A stretch of 7,095 bases of DNA from Gemmataceae bacterium (GTDB taxonomy: Bacteria; Planctomycetota; Planctomycetia; Gemmatales; Gemmataceae): positions 1 to 7,095 of the forward strand of contig JAFMJU010000208.1 in NCBI GenBank assembly GCA_017853285.1. Reading direction: 5' to 3'. The notes beneath the pieces are model-generated. The model ran no database searches, was not told the origin of the DNA, and worked only from the letters and a program-made list of their open reading frames with translations. Made by a program: the position numbers and the translations under genes. Below, one piece after another: positions 1-7,095 of the stretch. The number at the start of each line of letters is the position of its first letter. The stretch's first letter is position 1.

Positions 1-1613
1 GGCACGAGGGACCGCAGGGGAGTCCCGCCGCACCACAATTCACGGATGGGCGCCCCGGCAATCGGTGACAGGTCGCCGACCCCGTTGCTGGAACATTGCA
101 GGAACTCGAGGGGCATGCCCCGGAGCGCGCTGATATCCGTCAGCGGATCGTTGAAATAGCATTCAAAACGCCTGAGTTTCATTCCCTTGAGAGGCCTGAT
201 ATCCGACAAAATCCCGTTGCGCTTGCTGGTGTAGGTGCCGGTGAGGGCCACATTTTCCAGGCCATTCAATACCGCCAGCGGGGAGATGTCGGCAACCGCG
301 TCCGTGCAGAGCTTCAATCGCCTGACGACACCGTCCTCCACCCCGGTCTCGACCACGCCGTCAAAACCCGGGTTCCTGTCACGCAATGCTCCCACCACCG
401 CGGCGATTTGCCCCTGGGCGTCGAGTGACCTGACATGCTCCACCCACCGGCTGTCCAGGGCCGCCACCGGGGCGGGCACCATTGATTCGCCTTTCGGCAA
501 GGTGAACAGGGCCCCAGTACCCAGCAGGCCCAGCAGGCCGGCCATGGCCACCACTTGCCGGTTGCCAGGCTTCCGATGCAGGCACTCGCGCAATTCCCCT
601 GCCAGGGCGGCCGCCGAACCGTGCCGCCTCGCCGGATCAGGCTGCACGGCCTTGGCGCACACAGCTTGGATGGGCCCCGGCAGGGCCCCGTCCACCCGCC
701 GCGATCCACCGACGATCTGCGAGCGCAGGGCCACCGGATCAGCATCAGCCCCACCGGTGTAGGGCAATTTCCCGGTGAGCATCTCGTGCAGCACCACACC
801 CATCGCGTGGATGTCGGACTGCGGCGTGACCGGCTGGCCCAGCACCTGCTCGGGCGACATGTAGCGCAGCGTTCCGGAAAAGGTGTTCTGCCCGGTGGTG
901 GACGGTTGGTCCGACGGGGAACGCGAGATCCCGAAGTCGGCAAGCAACGCCCGGCCATGGTGATCCAGCAGGATGTTGGCGGGTTTGATGTCCCGGTGAA
1001 CCACTCCCTTCCGGTGAGCGTAATCCAGCCCCTCGGCCACATCGGCCATCCAGCGCAGGATTTGGTCAACAGACCATTTTCCTCCCCGAAGGTCGGCAAG
1101 GCTGCCTCCCTCCACCAGGTCGGTCACGATGAAACGGATATCCCCATCCTGTCCCACATCGTGCACCTGGACGATCCCCGGGTGCTTCAACCCTGCGACG
1201 CGGCGAGCCTCGGCCAGCACGATCCGGTCCGCCCTCTCGCCAAAAGCCTTCGGCAATTTCAGGGCCACGGCGCGGCCAAGCTGCCGGTCCCAGGCCCTCC
1301 AGACCTGCCCGTGGCCTCCCTCACCCAGCAGCTTCTCCAATTGGTAACGGCCGGCCAACACACGGCTCGGTTCCACCCGCACAGAATCGGCGGATCCCAT
1401 TGCGGTGCGCGGCATGGAATCCAGCCGCCGGTTCAGCCAACCGGTGGCCCGCAACGCGGCCAGCCGTCGCGTGAACTCCACCAGAAGCTTGGGGTGGGGA
1501 CCGCAAAGCTCCACGGGCGATGGTTCCTCGCCCCGCTCCAGCATCTCCTCGGCATGCAGCAGCAGGTCCGAGAGTATCTCCAGTTCAGCCTCGTCAAGTT
1601 CCTTCGCTGTCAC
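1..1613 (-). CDS. Membrane Ser/Thr protein kinase with C-terminal leucine-rich repeats (partial, 3' end outside window)
   Basis: A Hanks-type (PknB-like) kinase; 537 codons are visible and the frame is open to the window edge, so the C terminus is missing. An N-terminal helical segment (about residues 1-85) precedes the kinase domain (about 90-345). Visible catalytic elements are the glycine loop GEGGHGQV (97-104), Lys119 in VALK, HRDIKPAN (206-213), DFG (226-228) and MSPEQ (252-256), so it should be active. Residues 354-373 (VVAMAGLLGLLGTGALFTLP) form one transmembrane helix preceded by basic residues, placing the kinase in the cytoplasm and the rest outside. From about residue 429, repeats of the type LTDISALRGMPLEFLQC recur every 22-23 residues and look like irregular leucine-rich repeats. 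The GTG start at 1613 is preferred because AGGCGG lies 6 nt upstream; a later ATG would lose part of the N-terminal segment. It overlaps the end of the sigma factor gene by 20 bp, indicating translational coupling. The ligand and substrates are unknown. Confidence 0.93.
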   Translation of the reverse strand, partial: MTAKELDEAELEILSDLLLHAEEMLERGEEPSPVELCGPHPKLLVEFTRRLAALRATGWLNRRLDSMPRTAMGSADSVRVEPSRVLAGRYQLEKLLGEGGHGQVWRAWDRQLGRAVALKLPKAFGERADRIVLAEARRVAGLKHPGIVQVHDVGQDGDIRFIVTDLVEGGSLADLRGGKWSVDQILRWMADVAEGLDYAHRKGVVHRDIKPANILLDHHGRALLADFGISRSPSDQPSTTGQNTFSGTLRYMSPEQVLGQPVTPQSDIHAMGVVLHEMLTGKLPYTGGADADPVALRSQIVGGSRRVDGALPGPIQAVCAKAVQPDPARRHGSAAALAGELRECLHRKPGNRQVVAMAGLLGLLGTGALFTLPKGESMVPAPVAALDSRWVEHVRSLDAQGQIAAVVGALRDRNPGFDGVVETGVEDGVVRRLKLCTDAVADISPLAVLNGLENVALTGTYTSKRNGILSDIRPLKGMKLRRFECYFNDPLTDISALRGMPLEFLQCSSNGVGDLSPIAGAPIRELWCGGTPLRSLV

Positions 1614-2211
1614 GATGAACCGCCTGATACAAGTGGAAACGGGCGCTTTGCCAGCGCCGCTTCACGGTGCGAACCGAAACACCCAGCAATTCCGCCACCT
1701 CGGATTGGCCAAGCCCCTCGTAGTAGATCAGGTTGACCACCTCGCGCTCCTCATCGGGGAGCATTTCCACCTGGGCGTGGAATTCGGTCCAGTCGGCCAG
1801 GTCCTCGGGCTCCTCGGCCCGGTCCCGCAATTTTCCTCCCCGGTCCTCTGGGGCGACTCCGTCAGAGTGGTGGCGCGCCCCAGCGCAGGCGGGCCCGAAA
1901 TGGTGTTTGGCCAGATCCAGCAATTCCCAGCGCACTTGCTGGGCGGCCAGATTGAAAAAATGGCGGACCGAACCCACCCGCATCGCCCCCAATGCCCGGT
2001 GCAGCCGGAGCATGGCGTTCTGGTACACATCGTCCGTTTCCTCCCACCTGCGCAGGGAGGGATAGCTGTGGAACATCTTGCGGGTGAGGCGGCGCAACCG
2101 CTCGCACGCGTGGTGCAACATTTCTTCCCGGGCAGACGCGTCGCCGCACCGCAACCGTTCGATCAAAAGGCTCAGTTGGAATTCGGTTCCAACCTGGATG
2201 GCGTTTGACAT
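1594..2211 (-). CDS. ECF-like RNA polymerase sigma factor of the kinase-linked planctomycete type
   Basis: A 205-residue sigma-70 family protein with only regions 2 and 4, the ECF layout. Region 2 spans about residues 24-100 and contains TDDVYQNAMLRLHRAL (59-74), the core-binding and -10 recognition helix. A charged linker (about 106-140) follows. Region 4 spans about 145-198, with LPDEEREVVNLIYYEGL and the helix-turn-helix SEVAELLGVSVRTVKRRW (170-187) for -35 recognition. The style resembles planctomycete sigma factors encoded next to Ser/Thr kinases, and the next gene is exactly such a kinase, overlapping by 20 bp. No anti-sigma factor of the zinc-binding type is adjacent, so control by the linked kinase is a reasonable inference. 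The ATG at 2211 has no Shine-Dalgarno sequence (the upstream bases are C-rich on this strand); no better in-frame start is seen. Regulon unknown. Confidence 0.9.
   Translation of the reverse strand: MSNAIQVGTEFQLSLLIERLRCGDASAREEMLHHACERLRRLTRKMFHSYPSLRRWEETDDVYQNAMLRLHRALGAMRVGSVRHFFNLAAQQVRWELLDLAKHHFGPACAGARHHSDGVAPEDRGGKLRDRAEEPEDLADWTEFHAQVEMLPDEEREVVNLIYYEGLGQSEVAELLGVSVRTVKRRWQSARFHLYQAVHRDSEGT
1620..1625 (-). promoter_or_regulatory. Ribosome binding site of the kinase gene
   Basis: AGGCGG (5 of 6 to AGGAGG) lies 6 nt before the GTG at 1613, inside the last codons of the sigma factor gene. It decides the choice of the GTG start and the 20-bp overlap. Confidence 0.5.
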
Positions 2212-2259
2212 GGGGTGAGGGAGGGAAGACCCATGGGGGGATTATCAAATCATTCGACA

Positions 2260-2273
2260 GGGTAATTGTACCC
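2260..2273. promoter_or_regulatory. Operator-like inverted repeat upstream of the sigma factor gene
   Basis: GGGTA-ATTG-TACCC is a perfect 5-bp inverted repeat with a 4-bp spacer, 48 bp before the sigma factor ATG, in the 134-bp gap after mutS. On the minus strand it contains the -10-like TACAAT, and a second -10-like GATAAT lies at 2246-2241. No -35 box at proper spacing is convincing, so this is a candidate protein-binding site rather than a defined promoter. Confidence 0.3.
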
Positions 2274-2345
2274 GATCTTTTCCCTTCAAGCAGCCGGAAT
2301 GGCCCTGCGATCGCCACTCAACCGGGGGCCCGCCAAGGCGGAAAT

Positions 2346-4964
<2,619 letters not shown>

Positions 4965-4990
4965 GGGAATGGTGCCGCGTGTTGACGCGC

Positions 4991-5431
4991 TCAGGTTGCC
5001 TTCTGGAAAAACCGGCGCATCAAGACAGCGTTGCCGGGTGCGAAATATTCCACATCATGCATGTAGTGGCGGATGAGCATCACGCCCCGCCCGCAGGGCC
5101 TTTCCAGGTTCTCGATGTCGGTGGGGTCGGGCAGGTCGTCCGGGTCGAATCCCGGCCCCTCGTCGGTGATGTGGAACTCGGCGTGGTCCTTGAACACATG
5201 AAACTGGACGGTGACAGACTTGGCGGGGTCCAACTGGTTGCCGTGCTTGATGGCGTTGACCAGCGCCTCCTCCAGGGCGAGGCGCACGCAGAACCGGTCG
5301 CGATCGGTGGCGTTGGTGGAGGACAAGAGGGCCTCGATCCTGTCCTGCAGTTCCCGGGCATGGTCCGGGTTGCTGGGCAGCTTCACCACGTCTTTGCCCA
5401 CCGACTCGGAGTGGGGAGCCTTTTCGCTCAT
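4991..5431 (-). CDS. RsbW/SpoIIAB-like anti-sigma factor, Ser protein kinase (GHKL ATPase)
   Basis: A 146-residue single-domain GHKL ATPase of the HATPase_c_2 type, as in RsbW and SpoIIAB. Such proteins sequester a target, classically a sigma factor, and phosphorylate a Ser/Thr on a STAS partner using ATP. The N box is LALEEALVNAIKHGN with E55 and N59 aligning with the catalytic Glu and Mg-binding Asn of SpoIIAB. The G1 box is DEGPGFDP (90-97) and the G2 box GRGVMLIR (114-121). There is no sensor domain or membrane segment, so it is cytoplasmic. The partner STAS gene lies 139 bp upstream on the same strand and mutS starts 26 bp downstream. ATG 5431 is chosen; an in-frame GTG two codons earlier (5437) is equally possible, and neither has a good Shine-Dalgarno sequence. 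Its target is not known: the nearest sigma factor (1594-2211) is ECF-like, whereas classical targets are SigB/SigF types. Confidence 0.93.
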   Translation of the reverse strand: MSEKAPHSESVGKDVVKLPSNPDHARELQDRIEALLSSTNATDRDRFCVRLALEEALVNAIKHGNQLDPAKSVTVQFHVFKDHAEFHITDEGPGFDPDDLPDPTDIENLERPCGRGVMLIRHYMHDVEYFAPGNAVLMRRFFQKAT

Positions 5432-5448
5432 GGTCACCGCGTGTTGTG

Positions 5449-5463
5449 GGGCAAGGGTTGCCC
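5449..5463. repeat. Perfect inverted repeat just upstream of the RsbW-like gene
   Basis: GGGCAA-GGG-TTGCCC, a perfect 6-bp stem with a 3-nt loop, ends 17 bp before the ATG at 5431. It overlaps by four bases the 10-bp palindrome GCCCGCGGGC (5460-5469), so the two could form alternative structures in the mRNA leader. A function in translation control is inference only. Confidence 0.4.
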
Positions 5464-5500
5464 GCGGGCCTGGGAACCGAACTCACTGCATTCTATGGCG

Positions 5501-5537
5501 CTTTCCCGCGCGGGATGGTACCCCGCCCGGGAGAAAG
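5501..5537 (-). repeat. Large imperfect stem-loop between the STAS and RsbW-like genes
   Basis: On the minus strand the arms are CTTT-(CT)-CCCG-(G)-GCGGG and CCCGC-(G)-CGGG-AAAG around the 7-nt loop GTACCAT. This gives 13 base pairs with one bulge and one G/G mismatch. It begins 33 bp after the STAS stop. No run of T follows it, so it does not look like a strong intrinsic terminator. It may be an attenuator, an mRNA processing site or a stabiliser that sets the STAS:RsbW ratio. Confidence 0.5.
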
Positions 5538-5570
5538 CACTGCCCTGGCGGCAAATGCCTTCGGGGCCGC

Positions 5571-5936
5571 TCAGGAAACCGACTGGATGGCGGTCTGCTC
5601 GTCGTCGACGATCTTGATGATCTTGTCGAGCTTGGTGATCACGAACACATCCTTGATGTCCGGCTTGATCTTGCACAGGGCCAGCTTGCCGCCGGCCTTC
5701 TTCACCCGGTTGTTCAGGGCGATGATCTTGCCCAGCGCGGCGCTGGAAAGGTACTCCACATTGCTGAAATTCAGCACCAGCTTCTTGCGCCCCTCGCCGT
5801 CCACCAGTTCGAAAAGCTGGTCGCCGATGGTCTGGATGCTCTGCTCCTCGAGGATCTTCTTGTCCACGAAGTTGACAACGGTCACGTCGCCGGCATCTTC
5901 CACTTCCAGACGACGCTTGCGCGGTTGGCCAGACAT
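5571..5936 (-). CDS. STAS-domain anti-anti-sigma factor (RsbV/SpoIIAA-like)
   Basis: A 121-residue single STAS domain. Such proteins bind the RsbW-type kinase when unphosphorylated and free its target; phosphorylation on a Ser switches them off. The core covers about residues 10-115: strand VTVVNFVD (18-25), helix EEQSIQTIGDQLFELV, strand KKLVLNFSNVEYL and the switch loop LSSAALGKI (63-71). Ser65 aligns with the phosphorylated Ser58 of SpoIIAA. The Asp that precedes the two serines in SpoIIAA is Leu63 here, and the following Gly is Ala66. A short basic N terminus (PRKRR) precedes the domain. The start at ATG 5936 is chosen because GGGGAGAA lies just upstream; an upstream ATG at 5981 would add 15 residues that look unlike the family. 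It is the first gene of the likely STAS-RsbW-mutS transcription unit and has a promoter about 95 bp upstream. Confidence 0.94.
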   Translation of the reverse strand: MSGQPRKRRLEVEDAGDVTVVNFVDKKILEEQSIQTIGDQLFELVDGEGRKKLVLNFSNVEYLSSAALGKIIALNNRVKKAGGKLALCKIKPDIKDVFVITKLDKIIKIVDDEQTAIQSVS

Positions 5937-5940
5937 GCGA

Positions 5941-5948
5941 TTCTCCCC
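5941..5948 (-). promoter_or_regulatory. Shine-Dalgarno sequence of the STAS gene
   Basis: GGGGAGAA, with GGAG 6 nt before ATG 5936. It is the best ribosome binding site in the window and fixes the STAS start. Confidence 0.7.
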
Positions 5949-5954
5949 ATCGGT

Positions 5955-5967
5955 GCCCCGTTGGGGC
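5955..5967 (-). repeat. Leader hairpin upstream of the STAS ribosome binding site
   Basis: In the mRNA sense GCCCC-AAC-GGGGC is a perfect 5-bp stem with a 3-nt loop, ending 6 nt before the Shine-Dalgarno sequence. Its left arm CCCCA could instead pair with TGGGG of the Shine-Dalgarno region, which would block the site. This is a possible translational switch, not shown. Confidence 0.35.
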
Positions 5968-6031
5968 CAGGACCACTTCACAAATTGACAGGCGCCGAAA
6001 AAACCGGCAGATTCCCCAGAATCCTACCCTG

Positions 6032-6059
6032 ATGCTAAGTACACGGTGTGCCGTGTCAA
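6032..6059 (-). promoter_or_regulatory. Sigma-70-type promoter of the STAS-RsbW-mutS unit
   Basis: On the minus strand a perfect -35 box TTGACA (6059-6054) is followed after 16 bp by TAGCAT (6037-6032; 4 of 6 to TATAAT, with the key first, second and last bases kept). Transcription would start near 6025 and give a leader of about 90 nt before the STAS ATG. It lies just after the DUF3109 stop. No comparable promoter is seen before the RsbW-like or mutS genes. Confidence 0.6.
6041..6056. promoter_or_regulatory. Operator-like palindrome between -35 and -10
   Basis: ACACGG-TGTG-CCGTGT, a perfect 6-bp inverted repeat with a 4-bp spacer. It overlaps the -35 box by three bases and fills most of the promoter spacer. 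A dimeric repressor bound here would block RNA polymerase. The regulator is not identifiable from the window. Confidence 0.5.
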
Positions 6060-6087
6060 GCGAAAACTATGGTAGGGCCGGCCACGG

Positions 6088-6681
6088 TCACTTTTCCCTT
6101 TCAACCGAACCCCGATCCTCCAGCGCGGCCAGCTTGGCATCCTGCCGGGCCGCCATCTCCATCTCGAAGCCCAGGGTGGTCACAGCCAAAGGCATGTCAG
6201 GAGTCCCGGCCAGGCAGGGAAGCTCGGTCCACTGCTCGTCGTCCACCCCGTGCTGGCGCACATACCACCTACCCTGTGAGTCATGGTCTATAGGGAACAG
6301 GTAGCAAGCTACCGGCTTATATTTAGCCGTATCACCTTCATTCGCCCCGAACGCATGCAACACACAACCTTTGTTGAAGAAGACACACCAATCTGCTTCC
6401 ACACGGATGGCTGGTTTTCCGTCATGGATTTCCCCCTGGTCAATGAAGCCCTCTCGCTCCACCAGCTCCCGGGCTCCCGGCCGCATTTTGGTCAGAACCT
6501 GGGGAAGGATGGTGCGGATCAGCGCCAGTTTGTCCTCGTCCACGGGTGGGGTGCTGTTGCTGCAGCAATTCCCCTCGCACCCCCGGCCGTAGGTGCATTC
6601 AAATCGGGCCGAATCCGCGTTGGCCAGAACCAGGGGTAATACGGTTTTTCCAGCCGCCAAAGGGGGCCGCGGAATGCTCAT
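6088..6681 (-). CDS. DUF3109 / YkgJ-like cysteine-cluster protein
   Basis: A 197-residue soluble protein with the cysteine pattern of the DUF3109/YkgJ families, thought to bind zinc or iron but without an established function. The visible ligands are C29-x5-C35-x3-C39-C40 (in ECTYGRGCEGNCC), C99-x6-C106 (in WCVFFNKGC) and C126 in KPVACYLFPI, the last closely matching the family signature KPxxCxLYP. No signal peptide or membrane segment is seen. ATG 6681 is preferred because AGGA lies 8 nt upstream; a longer frame to 6861 would add 60 residues of unrelated, shadow-like sequence. It is divergent from the Cys-rich gene at 6794, separated by 112 bp. The middle of the gene (about 6301-6420) has only about 49% GC by hand count, well below its surroundings, and contains rare-looking codons. 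It has no obvious functional link to the STAS genes downstream, which have their own promoter. Confidence 0.88.
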   Translation of the reverse strand: MSIPRPPLAAGKTVLPLVLANADSARFECTYGRGCEGNCCSNSTPPVDEDKLALIRTILPQVLTKMRPGARELVEREGFIDQGEIHDGKPAIRVEADWCVFFNKGCVLHAFGANEGDTAKYKPVACYLFPIDHDSQGRWYVRQHGVDDEQWTELPCLAGTPDMPLAVTTLGFEMEMAARQDAKLAALEDRGSVEREK

Positions 6682-6689
6682 GGGCGCGA

Positions 6690-6693
6690 TCCT
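6690..6693 (-). promoter_or_regulatory. Ribosome binding site of the DUF3109 gene
   Basis: AGGA, 8 nt before ATG 6681, supports the short start over the upstream in-frame ATG. Confidence 0.45.
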
Positions 6694-6718
6694 GATACAG
6701 TGATCTCGGGCTGACCGC

Positions 6719-6734
6719 GCGGCATGATGGCCGC
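6719..6734. repeat. Inverted repeat in the divergent intergenic region
   Basis: GCGGC-ATGATG-GCCGC, a perfect 5-bp inverted repeat with a 6-bp spacer, lies between the DUF3109 gene and the Cys-rich gene. It could be a shared operator, but in DNA this GC-rich a repeat of this size can arise by chance. No clear promoter boxes were found in either direction. Confidence 0.25.
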
Positions 6735-6793
6735 ATGGACAATCCCGAAGTGGGCCCTTTTGGCTTAGGGAAGCGGCGCTCCGCGAACAACCC

Positions 6794-7095
6794 ATGGAAG
6801 CCCGATTCCCACACATTTCCCCAACCTCATCCGAGGCCACCGACAGCCCCGAGGATCCCACCCGCCTTCTCGCCTGGGTCGAGGGCCATGCCGGGGCGCT
6901 TTGCGCCGGGTGCGAAATGCCGCTGTGCGGTCACGCCCTCCTGCACAGCAGGGCGGGGGCCGGCGCTGTGCCGCCCCGCTGCTGCCCTTGCCTGGCCAAG
7001 GTGCTGCGGCTCGATCCGGGCACCCTGGCTGAAAACCTCTCCGCCTATGTTCGCCGTCGCGATTGTTACCGCCTTGCTTGGGAAAAAATCCAACA
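6794..7095 (+). CDS. Cysteine-rich hypothetical protein (partial, 3' end outside window)
   Basis: One hundred codons are visible, open to the window edge. After a low-complexity N terminus (1-24) comes a compact Cys/His region: C37-x2-C40-x4-C45-x-H47, then C63-C64-x-C66 in PPRCCPCLA, and C91 in RRDCYRLAWEKI. This looks like a metal-binding (zinc-finger-like) module followed by a helical segment. I do not recognise it firmly. Similar Cys-rich segments may precede a TusA-like domain in some planctomycete proteins, but that is recollection and the rest of the gene is not here. The frame is chosen over two overlapping open frames because it has mostly G or C in the third codon position and an organised Cys pattern. 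The frame is closed by a TGA near 6725, and ATG 6794 is the only start before the Cys region. No good Shine-Dalgarno sequence is seen. It is divergent from the DUF3109 gene, also Cys-rich. Confidence 0.65.
   Translation, partial: MEARFPHISPTSSEATDSPEDPTRLLAWVEGHAGALCAGCEMPLCGHALLHSRAGAGAVPPRCCPCLAKVLRLDPGTLAENLSAYVRRRDCYRLAWEKIQ

Noticed and set aside
555..1736. Long open frame on the plus strand (393 codons) opposite the kinase and sigma factor genes
   Set aside because: It lies antisense to two genes with clear catalytic and DNA-binding motifs; its product is rich in Pro, Arg, His and Gln with no recognisable domain, as expected for a GC-rich shadow frame.
2330..2341. CCGCCAAGGCGG hairpin just after the mutS stop as a terminator
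   Set aside because: The stem is only 5 bp with a 2-nt loop and no T run follows on the minus strand. The AT-rich stretch lies on the wrong side, and no plus-strand gene ends here.
5490..5495. TAGAAT (minus strand) as a -10 box of a separate promoter for the RsbW-like gene
   Set aside because: No -35-like hexamer occurs at 15-18 bp upstream and there is no extended -10 TG.
4979..5617. Plus-strand open frame opposite the RsbW-like gene
   Set aside because: Antisense to the N, G1 and G2 boxes of the kinase; high GC explains the lack of stops.
5937..5981. Longer STAS start at ATG 5981
   Set aside because: The extra residues do not resemble the family, and a strong Shine-Dalgarno sequence sits before ATG 5936.
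6076..6083. GGCCGGCC palindrome after the DUF3109 stop
   Set aside because: An 8-bp palindrome with no loop cannot form a useful hairpin and is expected by chance in this GC-rich DNA.
6735..7095. Alternative plus-strand frame starting with ATG at 6735 and open to the window end
   Set aside because: Its product is rich in Pro, Arg and Ala without pattern, while the frame from 6794 has ordered Cys/His motifs and better third-position GC. A minus-strand frame at 6827-7093 is rejected likewise.

Overview
The window is GC-rich bacterial DNA (hand counts of 70-75% in some 60-base lines). It looks like a planctomycete, possibly Gemmatales-like. The main reason is an ECF-type sigma factor overlapping a Ser/Thr kinase that continues, past one membrane helix, into leucine-rich repeats; this pairing is typical of Planctomycetota. 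The phylum call is inference from protein style, and Verrucomicrobia or another PVC lineage cannot be excluded.

Layout: almost everything reads leftwards (minus strand). From right to left: a small Cys-rich DUF3109/YkgJ-like protein (6681-6088); a clear promoter with an operator-like palindrome (6059-6032); a STAS anti-anti-sigma factor (5936-5571); a spacer with two stem-loops; an RsbW/SpoIIAB-like anti-sigma kinase (5431-4991); after 26 bp, full-length MutS (4964-2346); then, after 134 bp with an operator-like inverted repeat, an ECF-like sigma factor (2211-1594) overlapping by 20 bp a membrane Ser/Thr kinase (1613 to beyond base 1). At the right edge one gene reads rightwards: a partial Cys-rich protein (6794 to beyond 7095), divergent from the DUF3109 gene.

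How they may work together: STAS and RsbW-like proteins form a classical partner switch, in which the kinase phosphorylates a Ser on the STAS protein and so controls release of a target. Here the pair precedes mutS in the same direction with little space, suggesting that mismatch repair is co-expressed with a stress-signalling switch. The next transcription unit is a sigma factor with its own receptor-like kinase. Whether the partner switch acts on that sigma factor is untested; ECF factors are not the classical targets of RsbW. No rRNA, tRNA, CRISPR array, insertion sequence or phage gene was seen. No gap without a gene exceeds about 150 bp. I see known families in an interesting arrangement rather than a clearly new system.
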